64,000 nt of DNA from Roseibium aggregatum (GCF_017309185.1 NZ_JAEKJZ010000008.1:151921-215920); one strand, 5' to 3'; counted from the stretch's first letter, positions 17,830 to 27,046 are shown. The notes: generated by a model from the sequence alone, not told the origin. Program-made: numbers and translations.

Positions 17830-18606
17830 TTGGACAGGGACGTAAACTCCATTGTTGAGCAAGCCATTGAAATAACTTCTCAAGCCAGCCGCTTTCCGAT
17901 GCAGTACTTCCGCGCGAAACTGGATCTGGAGGCCAAGGCCGACGACAGCCCGGTGACAATTGCCGACAGAAAAACGGAAGCCTTCATTCGCGACAAACTG
18001 TCCGAAGCCTTTCCCGGCGACGGCATCTTCGGCGAAGAATACGGCACCGAAAACCTCGATGCTTCCGCGATCTGGATCATCGACCCGATCGACGGAACCC
18101 GTTCCTTCATTACCGGAAACCCTCTCTTTGGCATGTTGCTTGGCCGCTACAAGGACAAGCAACCTCAAATCGGCCTTGTCCGCATGCCTGCGCTCGAAGA
18201 GACCTATGTGGGAGCTGCCGGGATCGGCGCCACACTGAATGGCGCGCCCATAGCCTGCCGCAAGACTGAAAAGCTTCAAGACGCGATGGTCTACATCAAC
18301 GAAGCCGAGAAGCTGAACGCCGCCTCCCCGGAGCGTTTCGCACGCCTATGCATGGTCGGGCATACCCGGCGCATGGCCTATGACTGTTATCCGCATGCGC
18401 TGGTCGCCTCCGGGCAGATCGACCTTGTCGTCGATTGCGGTCTGGAGCCCTACGATTACCTGCCGCTCGTTGCCCTTGTCGAGGCAGCCGGCGGCATCAT
18501 GTGCGATTGGAACGGAAACGCCCTCAGCCTTGGCTCCGATGGACGCGTCATCACCGCTGCGACCCCGGCCCTCCGGGACCAGATGCTCGAAATCCTGAAC
18601 GTCTGA
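17830..18606 (+). CDS. inositol monophosphatase family protein
   Basis: 258 residues from the TTG at 17830-17832, chosen because AAGGGGAAG at 17816-17824 sits five bases upstream; the open frame extends to 17719 but the extra residues are not family-like. The metal-binding motifs are GEEYG, WIIDPIDGTRSF and the C-terminal GLEPYDYLPL. The family hydrolyses phosphate monoesters of inositol, histidinol, PAP or similar small molecules. It is divergent from the importer and sits between two choline-kinase-like genes, so it may remove phosphate from a product of those kinases. A role in histidinol or inositol metabolism cannot be excluded. Confidence 0.8.
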   Translation: MDRDVNSIVEQAIEITSQASRFPMQYFRAKLDLEAKADDSPVTIADRKTEAFIRDKLSEAFPGDGIFGEEYGTENLDASAIWIIDPIDGTRSFITGNPLFGMLLGRYKDKQPQIGLVRMPALEETYVGAAGIGATLNGAPIACRKTEKLQDAMVYINEAEKLNAASPERFARLCMVGHTRRMAYDCYPHALVASGQIDLVVDCGLEPYDYLPLVALVEAAGGIMCDWNGNALSLGSDGRVITAATPALRDQMLEILNV

Positions 18607-18622
18607 GACTGCAAAGAAAAAG

Positions 18623-18648
18623 GAGGTACAGCACTCAGGCTGTACCTC
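18623..18648 (-). terminator. rho-independent terminator after the second kinase gene
   Basis: GAGGTACAGC at 18623-18632 and GCTGTACCTC at 18639-18648 form a perfect 10-bp stem with a 6-base loop. On the minus strand the stem is followed by CCTTTTTCTTT, a clear T-tract, so it terminates the transcript arriving from the kinase and oxidase genes at 18685-22048. The stem also lies downstream of the phosphatase-like gene on the plus strand, but the T-tract there is poor. Confidence 0.8.
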
Positions 18649-18684
18649 TAGGGGAACTTTCATTCAAAAGGGAAGAAAAAGAAA

Positions 18685-19614
18685 TCAGCCAGCGCTGACC
18701 GCCTGAACATGGGTCCCGAAATCAGGGTTTTGCATCAGGGTCTTGCAGCGTTCGAAGCGCTCCACCGAATAGGCCCAGAAATCTTCCGCCGGATTGTCGT
18801 CGGCATGCTGTATCAGACCCCAAAGGGTCCAAAGCAGATCACACATCGCCTTGTAGATGACGACCCGGCCCTTTTCGGCAGCAGTCGGTTCCCTGCCGAA
18901 ATATCCCTGCAGCAACTCTGCTTCCTGGGCCGCATCCATGCCGGCCTCGACCGCGACATCCCCAACATCCCAGAGCGGATCGTTCATTCCGGAATATTCC
19001 CAGTCGACGATCCACATTAGTTCGCCGTCATCGAGAAAATTTTCGCAAAGAGGATCGCAATGGCACGGAGCAAGCTTAACCGGATTGGCCTCAAGAGCTG
19101 CCTTGACCGGTTCAGCCGCCTTGACGATGTCGTGATATCCTTCCGGCAGATCCACATCCTTGGTGGAAAGCACCTTCAGATAGTCTTCGATCATGGCGAA
19201 CAGTTCGAAGCGGAAGTCAAAGCTTTCGCCTGAATTATGCAGCTTCGCCAGCGCAACTCCCGCCCTGCGAGGAGATCCGGCAAGGCTCTTGAACATTTCC
19301 GGCGTCATCGTCGTGATGCCGTCCACGGTGCGCGAAACCATGACACCGGTCTTGGCATCCCCCCAAAGAACCTCCGGCGAAACGCCAGCACAGTAGGCCG
19401 CGTTTGCGTTGGTCAGCTCGACGGCCCGGTCGATATATTCCTCGGTCCCCTCTCCCGGTATGCGGACTATGACGTCCCCCTGAGGCGCCTCGACCCGGTG
19501 CACCAGATTGGTCATACCGCCAAGCCGGGTAATCGTGCAGTCCTCCAACCGGACATCGCTGAACCCCGGCGCGTTACGAAGTGCCGAAACAACCTTGTCT
19601 GCATATTCCGTCAT
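18685..19614 (-). CDS. choline/ethanolamine kinase-like phosphotransferase
   Basis: 309 residues. LGGMTNLVHRVEAPQGDVIVRIPG is the glycine-rich N-lobe, LAPCHCDPLCENFL the catalytic loop and IVDWEYSGMNDPLWDVGDVA the metal site, closely matching the choline/ethanolamine kinase (LicA-like) group. It transfers phosphate from ATP to an amino alcohol. It lies 10 bp after the dimethylglycine dehydrogenase-like gene on the same strand and is followed by a strong terminator, so the two form one transcript. It is only distantly similar to the kinase at 12651-13526, so the locus encodes two such enzymes. Confidence 0.8.
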   Translation of the reverse strand: MTEYADKVVSALRNAPGFSDVRLEDCTITRLGGMTNLVHRVEAPQGDVIVRIPGEGTEEYIDRAVELTNANAAYCAGVSPEVLWGDAKTGVMVSRTVDGITTMTPEMFKSLAGSPRRAGVALAKLHNSGESFDFRFELFAMIEDYLKVLSTKDVDLPEGYHDIVKAAEPVKAALEANPVKLAPCHCDPLCENFLDDGELMWIVDWEYSGMNDPLWDVGDVAVEAGMDAAQEAELLQGYFGREPTAAEKGRVVIYKAMCDLLWTLWGLIQHADDNPAEDFWAYSVERFERCKTLMQNPDFGTHVQAVSAG

Positions 19615-19624
19615 CGGTTCTCCT

Positions 19625-22048
19625 TCAGGCTTTCAGTTTTTCGTTCTCCGGGTCATAGAGCGGCCCGTCAACACGCTGGATTGCGTGACGGTCACCAAAC
19701 ACCTCGACTTCGAACACTTCCTGCCCCCACAGGGCAGACGGAAGATATCCGAAGATAATGGTCTTACCCACCGTGTGGCCGAAACCGGCGGATGTCGCAA
19801 GAGAGACCGTTTCGCCCTCGTGAAGGATCGTTTCCCCACCGTATAGCGGCAACTTCGCTTCCGTAACGAAGGTACAGAGCTTGCGCGACGGGCCTTCCGT
19901 CTTCTGCATTTCCAGAACGCCGCGTCCGATGAAATCACCACCCGACTTCAAATGTACTCGGAAACCAAGACCGGCCTCGATCGGCGTGTAATCGGGCGAG
20001 ATATCACCGGACCAGTAGAGATAGCCTTTTTCCAGCCGCAGGCTGTCGATGGCCCGGTAGCCGACATCCCGGATCCCAAAAGCTTCACCGGCGGAACGCA
20101 ATAGAGCGTAGACATGTGCTCCGAACTCGGTCGGCACATGCAGCTCCCAGCCAAGTTCACCGACGAAGCCGATGCGCGCGGCGCGCACCGGCGCGGCGCC
20201 GATCTCGACCTCCTGCGAAGTGCCGAACGGAAAGGCCTTGTTGGACACATCCTGTTCGCAGACCTTTTGCAGGACGTCGCGCGCCCTTGGGCCGCAGATG
20301 TTGATGACGGCCCGGGCCGAGGTCATTTCGATCAGCTGGATCGAACCGTCCTTAGGCATGTGTCGGCGGATCCAGTCGGCATCATGGGTGCCGAAGCCGG
20401 AACCCGTGACGATGTAGAAGTGTTCCTTGCCGAGCCGGGTGATCGTGAGATCGGCCTCTATCCCGCCCCGCTCGTTACAGAGCTGCGAATAGATAACCGA
20501 TCCGACAGGGCGGTCCATGTTGCAGGCGGCAAGCTTTTGCAGGAGATCGAGTGTACCTGGACCCAAAATCTCGAACTTGGCAAAGCTCGACTGGTCGATC
20601 AGGGCAACGCCTTCGCGCACAGCCTTATGCTCTTCGGCGGCATACTTGTGCCAGCCCGGCTCAAGGAAATCGAGCTGGTCGACAGGTTCGACTCCTTCGG
20701 GTGCGAACCACAGCGGCCTTTCCCAGCCGTTCTTTGAACCGTAGACGGCGCCGCGCTCCTTCAGGATCGCGTAGAGCGGCGACAGCCGCAACTCGCGTGC
20801 ACTGCCGTGCTCCTGGCCAGGATAGCGCATCTTGTAATGGTGCGCGTAATGTTCCACAGCCCGGGGATACATGAAGGCCTTGGTGCCGTGATGCGGTCCG
20901 AAGCGCCGGATATCGAGCGGCCACAGATCGAGACTGGGCTTTCCTTCGGTGATCCATTCGGCGATCATCTCGCCTGCGCCGCCCCCGGCGGCAATTCCAT
21001 AAAGGAAGCCGGTTGCCATCATCAGGTTCTCGACTTCCGGGGCCCAGCCCAAAACAAAATCGCCATCCGCCGAATACGGAATCGGCCCGTTGATGACCGT
21101 CCGGATACCGACCTCGTTGAGGATGGGTGTAACTTCGGCGGCAAGTTCGGCCAGCGGTCCGAAACGGTCAAGGTTGTCGGGCAGCAACTGGCGAACGAAC
21201 TCACCGGGAATGCCCTTGTCGCCAAAGGGGAGCGTGCCTTCCTCATACCCGCCGATCACCAGGCGCCCACCGGCATCCGGCTTGTAGTAAACCAGCCGTT
21301 CCGGGTCGCGCAGGGTCGGCAAACGCTTGACCAGTTCCACATCCGGAAGTGGTTCGGTAACGATATACTGGTGCTCCACCGCACAGGCCGGCACCCGTAT
21401 CCCGAGTTTCGCGCCAAGCTCACGGCTCCACATTCCTGCGGCCATGACAACGACGTCGGCGGTGTACTCACCTTCCGACGTCATCACCTTGGTGATCCGG
21501 CCCTCCGTGACCTCGAAGTCCTCGACCTTGACACCCTGCTTGATCGTCGCGCCATGCATACGGGCGCCTGAGGCGATCGCCTGTGTCAGGCTGGCCGGGT
21601 CGACATGCCCGTCGGAGGGAATATAAGCCGCGCCTTGAAGGCCGCTGGCATCGATATAGGGAAACAGGCTCTTCGCTTCTTCAGCGGAAATCATGTGCAT
21701 TTCAAGGTCGAAGCTGCGCGCCATCGTGGTCAGCCTTCTGGCTTCCAAAAGGCGTTCGCGGGTCGCGGCGAGACGCAGGCTGCCGACCTTCTTCCAGTCG
21801 CATGCCATGCCTGTCTCTTCCTCGAGACTGTCGTACATGGCAACGGAACGCTTCAGCATTCTCGTCGTGTTTCGCGAGGACCGGAGTTGACCGACAAGCC
21901 CGGCCGCATGCCAGGTCGCGCCCTCGGTCAGGTTGGCCTTTTCAAGGAGGGTGACGTCCTTTTCGCCGTTTTTCGCCAGATGATAGGCAATCGAACATCC
22001 TATGATGCCACCACCGATAATCAGGTACTTGGTTTCAAACCGGCTCAT
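19625..22048 (-). CDS. FAD-dependent oxidoreductase/GcvT fusion, dimethylglycine dehydrogenase-like
   Basis: 807 residues. The N-terminal half is a DAO-type flavoprotein: YLIIGGGIIGCSIAYHLA binds FAD, and the His in TWHAAGLVGQLRSS matches the site where dimethylglycine and sarcosine dehydrogenases attach FAD covalently. The C-terminal half is a GcvT-type folate-binding domain ending with SAGFGHTVGKTI and GYLP. Family members remove N-methyl groups and pass them to tetrahydrofolate. The substrate here may be dimethylglycine, sarcosine or another N-methylated amine. The promoter region contains TTCCACA and TGTGGAA as inverted repeats. Confidence 0.82.
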   Translation of the reverse strand: MSRFETKYLIIGGGIIGCSIAYHLAKNGEKDVTLLEKANLTEGATWHAAGLVGQLRSSRNTTRMLKRSVAMYDSLEEETGMACDWKKVGSLRLAATRERLLEARRLTTMARSFDLEMHMISAEEAKSLFPYIDASGLQGAAYIPSDGHVDPASLTQAIASGARMHGATIKQGVKVEDFEVTEGRITKVMTSEGEYTADVVVMAAGMWSRELGAKLGIRVPACAVEHQYIVTEPLPDVELVKRLPTLRDPERLVYYKPDAGGRLVIGGYEEGTLPFGDKGIPGEFVRQLLPDNLDRFGPLAELAAEVTPILNEVGIRTVINGPIPYSADGDFVLGWAPEVENLMMATGFLYGIAAGGGAGEMIAEWITEGKPSLDLWPLDIRRFGPHHGTKAFMYPRAVEHYAHHYKMRYPGQEHGSARELRLSPLYAILKERGAVYGSKNGWERPLWFAPEGVEPVDQLDFLEPGWHKYAAEEHKAVREGVALIDQSSFAKFEILGPGTLDLLQKLAACNMDRPVGSVIYSQLCNERGGIEADLTITRLGKEHFYIVTGSGFGTHDADWIRRHMPKDGSIQLIEMTSARAVINICGPRARDVLQKVCEQDVSNKAFPFGTSQEVEIGAAPVRAARIGFVGELGWELHVPTEFGAHVYALLRSAGEAFGIRDVGYRAIDSLRLEKGYLYWSGDISPDYTPIEAGLGFRVHLKSGGDFIGRGVLEMQKTEGPSRKLCTFVTEAKLPLYGGETILHEGETVSLATSAGFGHTVGKTIIFGYLPSALWGQEVFEVEVFGDRHAIQRVDGPLYDPENEKLKA

Positions 22049-22354
22049 TCACATATCCTCGCTGATTGCATGCGCTGGCCTTCAATCAAGAAGACTTGAC
22101 CCCAATAATCAGATGAATTCCACATATTTCAACATAAAAAGTCGACTTTTGTGGAAATGAGCCTTGTTGGACCACCTCACTCAGAAGGCAAAGAAACCTG
22201 AGTGAGCGGCGCAAAGGCGAATGGGGAAAAGAAAAATGTGCGAAGCCATATCTTCACACCCGGGCATGACAGCATGGCCGGGGATGCAATCCCCGCCCAT
22301 GTGACTGTTCGCGCCCGGTCACGTCAGGCACGCTTAAAAGCGCCGCCTGAAAAG
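22049..22354. other. 306-bp intergenic region with oxidase promoter and two hairpins
   Basis: No gene is visible. The left part should hold the promoter of the minus-strand oxidase and contains the operator-like block at 22118-22156. CTCACTCAG at 22176-22184 and CTGAGTGAG at 22198-22206 form a perfect 9-bp inverted repeat without a T-tract. GGGGAT at 22280-22285 and ATCCCC at 22289-22294 form a short hairpin downstream of the DeoR gene. Neither is a convincing terminator. Confidence 0.5.
22118..22156. promoter_or_regulatory. long inverted repeat, candidate DeoR operator upstream of the first oxidase
   Basis: TTCCACA at 22118-22124 and TGTGGAA at 22150-22156 are exact inverted copies, and between them AAAAGTCGACTTTT at 22137-22150 is a perfect 14-bp palindrome. 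The block is 70-110 bp upstream of the oxidase start on the minus strand, a normal operator position. The same half-sites occur at 17666-17704 and 23218-23286. Confidence 0.5.
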
Positions 22355-23167
22355 TCAAAAAGAGGATAGTGGGGTCCTGGGCTGGTCGGTGAGATGAAAT
22401 TCCACGCCCCAGTTCTGCAATGCCGTTTTCAGGTTTTCCGTCGGCATCGCGTCCGTTACCAGATGATCAACCAACGCCGGGTCCCCGATCGTCACCGGCC
22501 CTTCGCGCTCGAACTTGCTGGAATCGCAAGCCATGATCCGGGTGCCCGACTTCTCCATGATATGTCGAGAGAAGATGGCCTCTTCCAGGTCGAACAGCGT
22601 GAAACCGTTTTGTGCATCGACCCCTGCCGTCGACAAAATGGCAAAATCTGTATTGAAGTTGGCGACGAAGGCCATCGCATCCACTCCGAACACACCGCCG
22701 TCCTCGCCGCGCAATTCGCCGCCAGCCATGAACACGCGGTTGTCATTGCGCATGGAAAGCCGGTAGGCCACATAGACCGAGTTGGTCACGATCATCAGTT
22801 TGCGGTGGCTTCGCAGCGCATCTGCGATATAGGCCGTGGTGCTGCCGATATCCAGAAACAACGAGCTTTCGTTGGGGATCATCGTCGCGACATAGGCCGC
22901 GATCCGCTTCTTGGCGGATTCGTTCAGGCTCAGGCGCTCCTGAAGATTGCCCTCTTCCTGCTCATGTTCGTCAACGAGCTGAACGCTGCCGTGGGACTTC
23001 TCCACAGCACCCATATCAACCAGCCGCTTGACGTTTCGCCTGACGGTTTCGCCGGAAATATCCAGGACCTCGGCGAGGACGCTAACCTTTTGAAGGCCAC
23101 CGGCCTTGCGCAGCTCGTTGAGGATCTGCCTCTGTGTATGGTTCGCATAGGGTTCCATTCGAGTCAT
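22355..23167 (-). CDS. DeoR/GlpR-family transcriptional regulator
   Basis: 270 residues. The N-terminal winged helix reads HTQRQILNELRKAGGLQKVS and then VLDISGETVRRNVKRLVDMG; the C-terminal DeoRC sensor has LDIGSTTAYIADAL and MACDSSKFERE. Members usually repress sugar-phosphate or related catabolic genes and respond to a phosphorylated metabolite. It lies between two similar oxidases and is divergent from the second one. Together with kinases that could make a phosphorylated inducer, it is the likely local regulator of the quaternary-amine block. Confidence 0.85.
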   Translation of the reverse strand: MTRMEPYANHTQRQILNELRKAGGLQKVSVLAEVLDISGETVRRNVKRLVDMGAVEKSHGSVQLVDEHEQEEGNLQERLSLNESAKKRIAAYVATMIPNESSLFLDIGSTTAYIADALRSHRKLMIVTNSVYVAYRLSMRNDNRVFMAGGELRGEDGGVFGVDAMAFVANFNTDFAILSTAGVDAQNGFTLFDLEEAIFSRHIMEKSGTRIMACDSSKFEREGPVTIGDPALVDHLVTDAMPTENLKTALQNWGVEFHLTDQPRTPLSSF

Positions 23168-23217
23168 TCTCCACCAACAAACCGGTCCGCCAAACTAAGA
23201 GAAAACTCCACGCAAGG

Positions 23218-23286
23218 CCACAGCTGCTGTGGATTTCAGATCGACTTCACACGAAACAACATAATCACATAGCCGTTATGTGGACT
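23218..23286. promoter_or_regulatory. palindromes in the DeoR/second oxidase divergent promoter
   Basis: CCACAGCTGCTGTGG at 23218-23232 is a 7+1+7 perfect palindrome. CACATA at 23266-23271 and TATGTG at 23277-23282 are a second perfect dyad, followed by GACTTTT. Both contain the TGTGGA half-site seen at 17666-17704 and 22118-22156. They lie in the interval between the divergent DeoR gene (start 23167) and the oxidase (start 23468), suited to autoregulation and oxidase control. Confidence 0.5.
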
Positions 23287-23467
23287 TTTGGGGTATTGTG
23301 TGCATATTTGCATGGCAATTGTGGATTTAATGGCGATCAAACTGTGGATCGTCAAGGATTCCAAGGGCGTACCCCGTTTCCTGTCTTCGAAAGGCAGTGC
23401 CTGGGATGAGCATGCGCGTGAACAGAAGGCCCCGGTCGAGAACGGCCCGTTTAAAAATGAGGACCCC

Positions 23468-25912
23468 ATGAGCGAGATCCCCTCTTCGTCAAAAGTCGTT
23501 GTCATCGGCGGAGGTATCGTTGGATGCTCCACGGCCTATCACCTTGCCAAAGCAGGGGTCGAGGTCACCCTTCTCGAACGCAAGAAGCTGACGTCCGGCA
23601 CCACGTTTCACGCCGCCGGCCTTGTCGGCCAGTTGCGCTCGAACGCGAATGTGACCCAGCTGCTTGGGTATTCCATCGACCTCTATAACAAGCTCGAGCA
23701 GGAGACGGGTCTGGCGACCGGCTGGAAAATGAATGGCGGCCTGCGGCTCGCCTGCTCCGAAGAGCGCTGGACCGAGGTCAAGCGTCAGGCAACGACCGCA
23801 CACAGCTTCGGCCTGGACATGCAGTTGCTCACTCCGAAGGAAGCGCTCGATCTCTGGCCGCTGATGAATATCGACGACCTCGTCGGCGCGGCTTTCCTTC
23901 CGACCGACGGCCAGGCCAACCCCTCGGATATCACGCAGGCCCTCGCACGCGGAGCCCGGATGAACGGCGCAAAGATCCTAGAGGACACCAAGGTGCTCTC
24001 CGTCGATATCCAGGACGGCATCATCAAGGGTGTTGAAACCGAGCACGGCCGTATCGAGTGTGAAAAGGTCGTCGCCTGCTGCGGGCAATGGACCCGGGTC
24101 TTTGCCAAGCGATACGGCGTGAACGTTCCGCTCGTTCCCGTCGAGCACCAGTATATGGTGACGGAGCGCATTGAAGGTGTGGACGCCGACCTGCCGACGC
24201 TGCGCGACCCCGATCGGCTGACCTATTACAAGGAGGAAGTCGGCGGTCTGGTCATGGGCGGCTACGAACCGAACCCGATCCTGTGGGCGAAGGACGGCAT
24301 TCCAAAGGGCTTCCACTATACGCTTCTGGACAGCAATTTCGACCACTTCGAACAGCTGATGGAACTGTCGCTCGGCCGCGTACCGGCGCTCGAGACCGCC
24401 GGGATCAAGGAACTGATCAACGGTCCGGAAAGCTTTACTCCCGACGGCATGTTCATTCTCGGCGAGGCACCGGAACAGCGCAATTTCTTTGTCGGCGCGG
24501 GTTTCAACGCCTTCGGCATCGCCGCGGGCGGCGGCGCGGGCATGGCCCTCGCGGAATGGGTCAGGAACGGAGAAGCGCCGTTCGATCTCTGGCCCGCCGA
24601 CATCCGTCGTTTCGGCCGACCGCATTTCGACGAGGACTGGATCCGCAAGCGCACCTACGAAGCCTACGGCAAGCACTACACCATGGCCTGGCCGTCGGAG
24701 GAACATCACTCGGCGCGCCCCTGCCGCAAGTCGCCCCTTTACGACAAACTGCTCGCCGACGGTGCGGTCTTCGGTGAAAAGCTCGGCTGGGAACGACCCA
24801 ACTGGTACGCGGACGTTGCCGGCGGCGAACAGCAAGGCGACATCTACACCTTCCAGAGACCGAACTGGCACGCCGCGGTGGGACGCGAACACAAGGCCTG
24901 TCGCGAAGCCGCCGCGCTTTTCGACCAGACGTCCTTCGCAAAATTCGTCCTCAAGGGTCCGGATGCCTGCGATGCCCTGAGCTGGATTGCATCCAACGAT
25001 GTCGACAAGCCAGTCGGCAGCCTCGTCTATACCCAGATGCTCAATGACCGGGGCGGCATCGAGTGCGACCTGACGGTGGTACGGATGAAGACCGACGAAT
25101 ATTACATCGTTACGGGCACAGGCTTCGCCACGCACGATTTCGACTGGATTTCGCGCAATATACCCGCGGGCATGAACGCCCAGCTGGTCGACATTACCTC
25201 CTCCAATTCGGTGCTGTCTTTGATGGGGCCGAGGGCGCGTGACATTCTGAGCGCGGTGACCCGGGACGACGTCAGCAATGAAGCCTTTCCGTTCGGCAAG
25301 GCGAAGGTCATCGGCATCGCAGGCTGCCCGGTCACCGCCTTGCGGGTTACCTATGTCGGCGAACTCGGCTGGGAGCTTCATGTCCCGGTGGAATATGCGA
25401 TTGCCGTCTACGAAGCCCTGCACGCAGCGGGCAAGCAACATGGCCTGATCAACGCCGGCTACCGGGCGATCGAGACCTTGCGCCTCGAGAAAGGCTACCG
25501 CGCCTGGGCCTCCGACATCGGTCCCGATCACACACCAGACGAGGCAGGCCTCGGCTGGGCGGTCAAGCTGAAGAAGAACATCGACTTCAAAGGCCGTGCC
25601 GCTGTCGAGGCACAGCGCGGGAACGGTGTGAAGAAGAAGATGGCCACATTCGTCACAGACCCGGATGTCATCCTGCTCGGCCGCGAAACGATCTACCGCA
25701 ACGGCGAACGCGTCGGCTGGCTCAGCTCGGCCGGGTTCGGTCACACCGTCGGCAAATCGATCGGCATGGGTTACATCCGCAACCCCGAAGGCGTTACCGC
25801 GGACTACATCAAGGAAGGCGCGTATGAGCTGGAAGTCGGCACGGAGCGCTTCTCCTGCAGCGTCTCGCTCGCTCCGCTTTACGATCCAAAGATGGAAAAG
25901 GTGAAGGCCTGA
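23468..25912 (+). CDS. FAD-dependent oxidoreductase/GcvT fusion, dimethylglycine dehydrogenase-like (second copy)
   Basis: 814 residues from the ATG at 23468, which has GAGGA at 23458-23462; an open frame reaches back to 23288 but the extra 60 residues are not family-like. The layout matches the protein at 19625-22048: VVVIGGGIVGCSTAYHLA for FAD, His in TTFHAAGLVGQLRS for probable covalent FAD, then a GcvT-type folate domain ending in SAGFGHTVGKSIGMGYI. The two proteins are clearly paralogous but diverged, so they probably act on successive N-methylated intermediates, for example dimethylglycine and sarcosine, rather than being redundant. Confidence 0.82.
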   Translation: MSEIPSSSKVVVIGGGIVGCSTAYHLAKAGVEVTLLERKKLTSGTTFHAAGLVGQLRSNANVTQLLGYSIDLYNKLEQETGLATGWKMNGGLRLACSEERWTEVKRQATTAHSFGLDMQLLTPKEALDLWPLMNIDDLVGAAFLPTDGQANPSDITQALARGARMNGAKILEDTKVLSVDIQDGIIKGVETEHGRIECEKVVACCGQWTRVFAKRYGVNVPLVPVEHQYMVTERIEGVDADLPTLRDPDRLTYYKEEVGGLVMGGYEPNPILWAKDGIPKGFHYTLLDSNFDHFEQLMELSLGRVPALETAGIKELINGPESFTPDGMFILGEAPEQRNFFVGAGFNAFGIAAGGGAGMALAEWVRNGEAPFDLWPADIRRFGRPHFDEDWIRKRTYEAYGKHYTMAWPSEEHHSARPCRKSPLYDKLLADGAVFGEKLGWERPNWYADVAGGEQQGDIYTFQRPNWHAAVGREHKACREAAALFDQTSFAKFVLKGPDACDALSWIASNDVDKPVGSLVYTQMLNDRGGIECDLTVVRMKTDEYYIVTGTGFATHDFDWISRNIPAGMNAQLVDITSSNSVLSLMGPRARDILSAVTRDDVSNEAFPFGKAKVIGIAGCPVTALRVTYVGELGWELHVPVEYAIAVYEALHAAGKQHGLINAGYRAIETLRLEKGYRAWASDIGPDHTPDEAGLGWAVKLKKNIDFKGRAAVEAQRGNGVKKKMATFVTDPDVILLGRETIYRNGERVGWLSSAGFGHTVGKSIGMGYIRNPEGVTADYIKEGAYELEVGTERFSCSVSLAPLYDPKMEKVKA

Positions 25913-25996
25913 GACCTGCCAGTAGGGTGTGACCCCTCAATGCCTGTCAGATAACACGCCTTTCCTCGCAACGAACACGGACCGGCCCTGATCGGA

Positions 25997-27046
25997 CTAC
26001 TGCTGGTCCGCGCGCACCACCTTGCCCTTCACCGTCATGGGTTCGCCGTCCAGGGAGAGGGAGCAGCCGCGCAAGGGGATATCGAGGTGGCACGGCGTAT
26101 CCCGGTCGCCGCCAGCTTCCGTGTTCGGTCCCGTGGAGAAGAGGAAGTTGCCGGCAAAGGAGCGGGAATCCATGCTGAGACCGGCCTCCCGGTCATAGAG
26201 ACCGAGGGTCGTCCAATGCGCGCGCGGCTCCAGACCCCAGCCGACATGGGCCATGGCGAAGGCGGCCGGATCGTTGAAGCTTTCCATGAAGCGCAGCATG
26301 TATTCGGCCGTGAACCCGCCGTCGATGTCGGTCACGATACCGTCCCTGATCGTCAGAGTGACTTTTTCACGCGCATACATCTTGAAGGGCAGCAGGATGT
26401 CGCCCTGGTCGATGACGATGGTCCCGTTGGAGGATCCCTCATCAGGCCAACGGGCAACAAAGCAGCTCGGCCAATGATCCCAGCGGCCCGCTTCATCGGC
26501 CAGTCCGTATTGGGTCAGAACCGGATACTGTCCGAGACTGCAGGTGAAATCGGTGCCGGCGTCGGAGGTGACCGTCATGACCCTGGCGGCCGACATGAGT
26601 TTCTCGGCATTCAGAACCCGCGTCTTGCCCTCCGCGGTCGGCAGCATGCGCATCATCACTTCCGGCGGCTCGACCGCCAGCAGGATACGCGTGCCGGTCT
26701 TCAGGATGTCTTCCTGTTCCTTGGAGAAAAGCAACTGCATCGTGTCGATGATCATGTCGGCGGCCATCAGGCCCGCCAGTGCGGCGGTGTTGAAGGCGAG
26801 CGGGGTCTTGCCGACATAGCCGGACTTGTCCCGGCTGAGGGCCTTCTCGCCATTGATCGGCGGCAGGTTGATCATGGTCAGGATACCGCCGAGCTGCGCG
26901 ATCGCGATGCGGCAGGTGCGCACGATCTGGGGATTGGAATCGTCACTGGTGAGGATGGCGATCTGCTCTCCGTCCTTGACCCGGCACATTTCCAGCACCT
27001 GCTTCCAGGCAATCACAAGGTCTGCATCGCTAATGGCCATTTTCAC
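25997..27046 (-). CDS. NicX-like 2,5-dihydroxypyridine 5,6-dioxygenase family protein
   Basis: 349 residues, the length of NicX, the Fe(II) extradiol-like enzyme that opens 2,5-dihydroxypyridine to N-formylmaleamate. The NicX metal ligands, which I remember as His265, His318 and Asp320, correspond to His267 (MAHVGW), His320 and Asp322 (CHLDIP) here, all shifted by +2, so the active site looks intact. It is the last gene of a seven-gene operon with a flavin monooxygenase, its reductase and two amidases. The true ring substrate is unknown; the neighbouring B6 genes suggest a substituted 2,5-dihydroxypyridine derived from pyridoxal. An aminopeptidase-T-like role is the alternative. Confidence 0.75.
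   Translation of the reverse strand: MKMAISDADLVIAWKQVLEMCRVKDGEQIAILTSDDSNPQIVRTCRIAIAQLGGILTMINLPPINGEKALSRDKSGYVGKTPLAFNTAALAGLMAADMIIDTMQLLFSKEQEDILKTGTRILLAVEPPEVMMRMLPTAEGKTRVLNAEKLMSAARVMTVTSDAGTDFTCSLGQYPVLTQYGLADEAGRWDHWPSCFVARWPDEGSSNGTIVIDQGDILLPFKMYAREKVTLTIRDGIVTDIDGGFTAEYMLRFMESFNDPAAFAMAHVGWGLEPRAHWTTLGLYDREAGLSMDSRSFAGNFLFSTGPNTEAGGDRDTPCHLDIPLRGCSLSLDGEPMTVKGKVVRADQQ

Noticed and set aside
23978..25744. 588-codon minus-strand frame opposite the second dimethylglycine dehydrogenase-like gene
   Set aside because: No recognisable domain, no ribosome-binding site, and fully opposite a strong coding sequence.
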